This document shows, piece by piece, positions 59,626 through 64,000 of a stretch of DNA of 64,000 nt. The translations under genes were made by a program, and so were the position numbers. The notes under the pieces were generated by a model, which saw only the letters and a list, made by a program, of their open reading frames with translations, ran no database searches and was not told where the DNA came from. Position 1 is the stretch's first letter. Every line of letters begins with the position of its first letter. The stretch is from Flectobacillus major DSM 103 (GTDB lineage Bacteria; Bacteroidota; Bacteroidia; Cytophagales; Spirosomataceae): assembly GCF_000427405.1 (NCBI RefSeq), contig NZ_ATXY01000003.1:59620-123619 (forward strand). The letters run 5' to 3'.

Positions 59626-62600
59626 TTATACTTCTGCCAGTACTTCTTCAACAACAAGTGCTGGTCTTGGAGAAACTTTTTCGTGCAAATACTGAAATAT
59701 GACAAACAACACAGGAATAATAAATAAACCTAAAATTACCCCTGTAACCATACCTCCAGCAGCACCAATACTAATAGAGTGATTGCCCTGAGCCGAAGGT
59801 CCTTGTACGCCCATCATTGGTACAAGCCCCACCACAAATGCCAACGAGGTCATAATGATAGGTCTTAAACGAAGGCGGGCGGCTTCTAAGGCCGATGCCT
59901 TCAATGATTTGCCTGAGGCTCTTCTTTGTAAGGCAAATTCTACAATCAAAATAGCATTTTTGGCCAACAAACCTATCAACATTACCAAGGCTACTTGTAC
60001 ATAAATATTGTTTTCGATACCTTTTAAGCCAATAGCTGCAAATACACCGAATATCCCCGTTGGAATAGACAGAATCACGGCGAAAGGAAGAATATAACTT
60101 TCGTACTGAGCTGATAATAAGAAATATATGAACAATAACGATAAAAGGAATATCACTGTAGATTGTCCGCCCGAAGAAAGTTCTTCTTTGGTCATACCCG
60201 AAAACTCAAACGAATAACCTGTTGGTAAATGTTTTTCGGCCACTTCTTCTACAGCACGGATGGCATCGCCCGAGCTATATCCAGGCTTGGCAATAGCATT
60301 GACCCCGATAGAATTAAAAAGGTTATACCGAGAAGCTGTTTCGGGGCCATATACTCGTTTTAGGGTAACAAGGGTATTAATTGGCACCATATCGCCCAAA
60401 CGGTTTTTTACATAAATACCGTCCATTGCTCCGATTTCGGTACGAGCGTTTTTGTCTGCCTGAACCATTACTCTGTAATATTTCCCAAATCGATTAAAAT
60501 CTGAGGCCTGCGAACTACCAAAATAGGTCTGCATAGTCTGAAGAATATCTCTTACATTTACGCTTAGTTGTTCGGCTTTTACCTCATCTACCTGCATGTC
60601 GTACTGAGGATAATCGGCCTTGAAAGAAGTAAATGCAATGGCTATTTCTTCACGCTTCATAAGCTCTCCGATAAACTTATTGCCTACCTCACTAAACTTG
60701 GTTAGGCTACTTCCTGTTTTGTCTTGTAGCACAATATCCAACCCATCGACATTACTAAAACCTGGCACTGTTGGGAAGGTAAATACAAAGAAATTGGCTC
60801 CTTTAATATTAGCTAACTTGCCTCGAACCTCGTTCATAATAGCATTAATATCAGTCACTTGACCTCTTTCTTTGGCAGGCTTGAGCAATACAAAAGCTAC
60901 CCCCGACGACGGGCTTGATGACTGGGTAAGGATATTGAACCCCGATAGCCCCATCAATGTTCGCTTAGATTCCATAGTAGCCAAAGCTGTTTCGGCTTCA
61001 TGAATTACTTGAGTGGTTCTGTCGAGCGAAGCACCTGCTGGCATCGACAAAGATATTGCTATAAAACCTTGGTCTTCAGACGGTATAAAGCCTGTTGGTG
61101 TTTTTTTGACCATCCACACGGTACTAGCAATTACAATCAATAAACCCGTAATACTTACTAATTTATGGTTAATCAAAAAGCGTAGGCTGTTGGTATATTT
61201 ATGGGTTAGTTTATCAAAACCACGGTTGAAACCTGCAAAAAACTTGTCTTTAAACGACGCTCGTGACGTTGGATAAGCATGACCTGTATGTGTATTTTTC
61301 AAGAATAAAGCAGCCAAAGCGGGACTCAAAGTAAGAGCATTGATAGCCGAAATAATAATAGCAATAGCCAATGTAAAAGCAAATTGACGATAAAAAACCC
61401 CCGTAGAACCTTCCATAAAACCTACAGGAAGAAACACCGCCGACATCACAAGCGTAATCGAAATAATAGCTCCTGTAATTTCGCTCATAGCCGAAGTTGT
61501 GGCGGCCTTTGGCGGAAGGTGTCGATGTTCCATTTTGGCGTGTACAGCTTCTACTACTACAATGGCATCATCAACAACAATTCCGATAGCCAACACCAAG
61601 GCAAATAGCGTGAGTAAGTTGATAGAAAAACCAAATAGTGACATAAAAAAGAATGTTCCTAAAATGGCTACAGGTACAGCAATAGCTGGAATCAACGTAG
61701 AACGAAAATCTTGCAAAAAGATAAATACTACCAAAAATACCAGAATAAAGGCTTCTACCAAGGTAGATATTACTTGATGAATAGATTGATCGAGCGAGTC
61801 TTTGGTATTATACAGGGTTAAGTATTTTACGCCTTTCGGAAAATCTTTTGAAGCCTTTTCCATCAATTTAGCAATTGCTATTTGAATTTCGTTGGCATTT
61901 GACCCAGCTAGCTGCATGGTAGCAATATTGATACCAGCCTTGCCATTGACACGGGTAAAATTACCGTAGGTATAAGCCCCAAATTCTATTTTTGCAACAT
62001 CTTTCAATCGCAATACCGAGCCATCGGCATTTGAGCGAATAATAATATTTTCATATTCGCTAGGCTTGTTGAGCTTACCTTTATATTTGATAACGTATTC
62101 AAAAGACTGCTTGCTACTTTCACCAAATTTACCAGGGGCCGCCTCTAAATTTTTATCCTGAATAGCGGACATAACCTCTTTAGGTGTAAGGTTATAGCTA
62201 GCCATTTGGCTAGGATTGAGCCATACCCGCATCGAATAATCTTTGTTTCCTCCAAAAATAATAGACTGCCCTACCCCAGGAATACGCTTTATGGCTGGAA
62301 TAATATTGATTTGGGCATAGTTGGCCAAAAAAGTTTGGTCATACGTTTTTTCATCTTCCGAGTACATATCTACTACCATAATCAAGCTATTTTGCTGTTT
62401 GGCAGTTGTAATACCAGCTTGTACTACTTCGCTTGGTAGTTGGCTAGTAGCCTGAGATACACGGTTTTGAACATTTACTGCCGCTTGGTCGGGGTCGGTG
62501 CCAAGTTTGAAAAATACCGTAATTACCAACGAGCCATCGTTACTAGCCGTTGAACTCATGTAGCTCATGTTTTCAACACCATTGATTGATTCTTCGAGCG

Positions 62601-62790
62601 AAGGAGCTACAGCTCGCAAAACGGTTTCAGCATTGGCACCTGGGTATAAAGCTATAACTTGTACTGCAGGTGGGGCAATATCTGGAAATTGTTGTAAAGG
62701 TAATTTGCTAAGCCCCAAAACGCCCACAATAACCAATAGAATGGATATGACAGTTGCCAATACAGGCCTGTCTATAAATTTCTTGAACAT
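59626..62790 (-). CDS. RND multidrug efflux permease (HAE1 family)
   Basis: 1054 residues, 12 membrane helices and two large periplasmic loops. Start MFKKFIDRPVLATVISILLV is typical; TM4 carries the proton-relay Asp pair in LALVLAIGIVVDDAIVVVEA, and the second half has GLLAKNAILIVEFALQRRAS and SLAFVVGLVPMMGVQGPSAQ. It exports hydrophobic or amphiphilic compounds driven by the proton gradient. Flanked by adaptor (24 bases) and outer-membrane factor (11 bases) genes. The closest functional relatives are AcrB/MexB-type pumps; substrates cannot be predicted. Confidence 0.95.
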   Translation of the reverse strand: MFKKFIDRPVLATVISILLVIVGVLGLSKLPLQQFPDIAPPAVQVIALYPGANAETVLRAVAPSLEESINGVENMSYMSSTASNDGSLVITVFFKLGTDPDQAAVNVQNRVSQATSQLPSEVVQAGITTAKQQNSLIMVVDMYSEDEKTYDQTFLANYAQINIIPAIKRIPGVGQSIIFGGNKDYSMRVWLNPSQMASYNLTPKEVMSAIQDKNLEAAPGKFGESSKQSFEYVIKYKGKLNKPSEYENIIIRSNADGSVLRLKDVAKIEFGAYTYGNFTRVNGKAGINIATMQLAGSNANEIQIAIAKLMEKASKDFPKGVKYLTLYNTKDSLDQSIHQVISTLVEAFILVFLVVFIFLQDFRSTLIPAIAVPVAILGTFFFMSLFGFSINLLTLFALVLAIGIVVDDAIVVVEAVHAKMEHRHLPPKAATTSAMSEITGAIISITLVMSAVFLPVGFMEGSTGVFYRQFAFTLAIAIIISAINALTLSPALAALFLKNTHTGHAYPTSRASFKDKFFAGFNRGFDKLTHKYTNSLRFLINHKLVSITGLLIVIASTVWMVKKTPTGFIPSEDQGFIAISLSMPAGASLDRTTQVIHEAETALATMESKRTLMGLSGFNILTQSSSPSSGVAFVLLKPAKERGQVTDINAIMNEVRGKLANIKGANFFVFTFPTVPGFSNVDGLDIVLQDKTGSSLTKFSEVGNKFIGELMKREEIAIAFTSFKADYPQYDMQVDEVKAEQLSVNVRDILQTMQTYFGSSQASDFNRFGKYYRVMVQADKNARTEIGAMDGIYVKNRLGDMVPINTLVTLKRVYGPETASRYNLFNSIGVNAIAKPGYSSGDAIRAVEEVAEKHLPTGYSFEFSGMTKEELSSGGQSTVIFLLSLLFIYFLLSAQYESYILPFAVILSIPTGIFGVFAAIGLKGIENNIYVQVALVMLIGLLAKNAILIVEFALQRRASGKSLKASALEAARLRLRPIIMTSLAFVVGLVPMMGVQGPSAQGNHSISIGAAGGMVTGVILGLFIIPVLFVIFQYLHEKVSPRPALVVEEVLAEV

Positions 62791-62814
62791 AATAAATTTT
62801 GAAAAGTTGTTGAA

Positions 62815-63990
62815 TTAGTTTTTAGCAAGCTCTTTTTTGGCTGGCTCAGGTGTTATTGTAGCACCATCCTGTAAGTTTTCAAAGCCTTTGAAAACGATTC
62901 TATCTCCTTCATTTACACCTTCTTGTACAATATAATCATTGTTACTTTTGCCCGATATTACAATAGGGCGTTTGCTTACTGTGTTATCCTTATCAACCGC
63001 AAAAACAAATACTTTATCCTGAACTTCTACAGTAGCCTGTTGTGGTACTAAAATGGCATTGGGGTGAATAATTCCTAAATTAATTCTACCGGTATTGCCT
63101 GAACGTAATAAACCTTTGGCATTTGAAAACGTAGCACGAAGGGTAATTGCTCCTGTATTTTTATCAAATTGACCATCTACCATATCTATTTTGCCCTTTT
63201 CGGCATATTCCGAATTGTCAGATAATATCAAAGATACTGGAGGTAGATTTTTGATTTTTTCATTCAGCGAAAGCCCTTTATTCTTGGCTGTAAAGTGCAT
63301 AAAATCACTTTCGCCCAAAGAAAAATACACGTATACCTGACGTACATCCGAAAGCTGAGTAAGGGCTTCTATATCACTTGGCGATACCAAATTGCCCTGT
63401 TTTTTGGGTAGTCGACCAATATACCCGCTTACTGGAGCCTTGATAAGGGTATAACCTAAGTTGATTTGGGCAGTTTTTACCATTGACTGTGCTTGTTGTA
63501 CGTTGGCCAATGCTATTTTGTGGCTGGCTTGTGCGGCTTTTAGCTGATATTCTGATACTACTTTGTTTTGTACCAATGGTGTTAGTTTGTCAACTTCTAA
63601 TTGTGTGTTGAGTGTAGCAGCTTCGGCAGCACGAAGGGTTGCAATAGCACTGTTGAGTTGGGCTCTAAAGGGCTGTTCGTCGATTTTGAAGAGCGATTGG
63701 CCTTTTTTAACAAAGCTTCCTTCATCCACAAAAACCTTATCTAAACTTCCGCTTACTTGCGGACGAATGTCTACATTAACAATACCTTGAATCGAAGCGG
63801 GGTATTCGGTAGTAGTTAGTGCCGAGGTACTGGTAATATTGACAACAGGTAAAACCTGAGGAAGGGCCGCCTGTGTGGCTGTGGGTTTGGTTTCGGAACA
63901 TGCTAATTGCAGATACAGTACAATGCCTCCTAAAATAATGTTCCTGATGAAACTAATGTGTTTTTTTAAATTATTGAATTCGTTGAACAT
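62815..63990 (-). CDS. RND efflux periplasmic adaptor (membrane fusion protein)
   Basis: 391 residues from the ATG at 63990. A membrane-anchoring N-terminus (KKHISFIRNIILGGIVLYLQ then LAC) may be lipidated. The adaptor core is clear: barrel-sandwich halves VDIRPQVSGSLDKVFVDEGS and INLGYTLIKAPVSGYIGRLP, a helical hairpin (about 110-170), beta barrel and membrane-proximal domain (VEVQDKVFVFAVDKDNTVSK). It links the inner-membrane pump to the outer-membrane factor. It is the first gene of the operon; its promoter lies at or beyond the right window edge. Confidence 0.93.
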   Translation of the reverse strand: MFNEFNNLKKHISFIRNIILGGIVLYLQLACSETKPTATQAALPQVLPVVNITSTSALTTTEYPASIQGIVNVDIRPQVSGSLDKVFVDEGSFVKKGQSLFKIDEQPFRAQLNSAIATLRAAEAATLNTQLEVDKLTPLVQNKVVSEYQLKAAQASHKIALANVQQAQSMVKTAQINLGYTLIKAPVSGYIGRLPKKQGNLVSPSDIEALTQLSDVRQVYVYFSLGESDFMHFTAKNKGLSLNEKIKNLPPVSLILSDNSEYAEKGKIDMVDGQFDKNTGAITLRATFSNAKGLLRSGNTGRINLGIIHPNAILVPQQATVEVQDKVFVFAVDKDNTVSKRPIVISGKSNNDYIVQEGVNEGDRIVFKGFENLQDGATITPEPAKKELAKN

Positions 63991-64000
63991 GACTTTATTG

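Overview
The window looks like part of a large plasmid or secondary replicon of a Bacteroidota bacterium. I would guess Cytophagales (a Flectobacillus/Arcicella/Emticicia-like genus), with moderate confidence in the phylum and low confidence in the genus. The reasons are low GC, proteins typical of the group (LytS/LytTR pair, hybrid two-component system with propeller sensor, GH92, GH29, NodT-type efflux lipoprotein, fasciclin lipoprotein), and a Rep_3-type initiator directly downstream of ten iterons (32041-33800). All identifications come from reading the sequence; no database search was run.

Left end (1-3.4 kb): a probable bacteriocin/RiPP-like locus, all on the minus strand. It holds an HTH regulator ending in a double-glycine-leader-like motif, a GT1 glycosyltransferase, two paralogous small precursors with double-glycine leaders whose predicted mature parts are both 46 residues with C4, W23-x-P25 and C45 in common, a 57-residue membrane protein and a membrane protein cut by the window edge. 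This is the best candidate for an undescribed system here.

3.7-17.7 kb: a CPA1 antiporter, a Dabb protein, a two-domain fasciclin lipoprotein, then a five-gene minus operon of two secreted esterases, a CitMHS-type carboxylate transporter, AtuA and an AtuA-C-like protein (translationally coupled ATGA junctions). This block and a membrane-anchored orphan are bracketed by related 120-150 bp repeats. A LytS/LytTR pair with an outer-membrane-barrel candidate and an SGNH hydrolase follow.

17.8-31.6 kb: carbohydrate use. A plus-strand glycosidase-like protein faces a five-gene minus operon: GntR regulator, a ROK kinase/mannose-6-phosphate isomerase fusion, a sugar-porter MFS, a GH92 mannosidase homologue with Gln where the catalytic acid Glu is expected, and an (alpha/alpha)6-type glycosidase. 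Together they would release, import, phosphorylate and isomerise mannose to fructose-6-phosphate. XRE-cupin and LysR regulators and a phosphodiesterase-like protein follow.

31.7-33.8 kb: replication origin and initiator gene.

33.9-50.0 kb: an uptake [NiFe]-hydrogenase island: small and large subunits of the cyanobacterial HupSL (group 2a-like) type, maturation protease, complete hypA, B, F, C, D, E, a nickel-permease-like protein, NHL- and TPR-like accessories and two paralogous TetR regulators. Four palindromes of the form TAGAAA-N4-TTTCTA (one with a mismatch) lie upstream of hupS, hypA and the tetR operon, suggesting one regulon.

50.4-64 kb: a GH29 fucosidase, an orphan hybrid two-component sensor/regulator, a Crp/Fnr regulator, a tyrosine recombinase and a complete RND efflux operon (adaptor, pump, outer-membrane factor).
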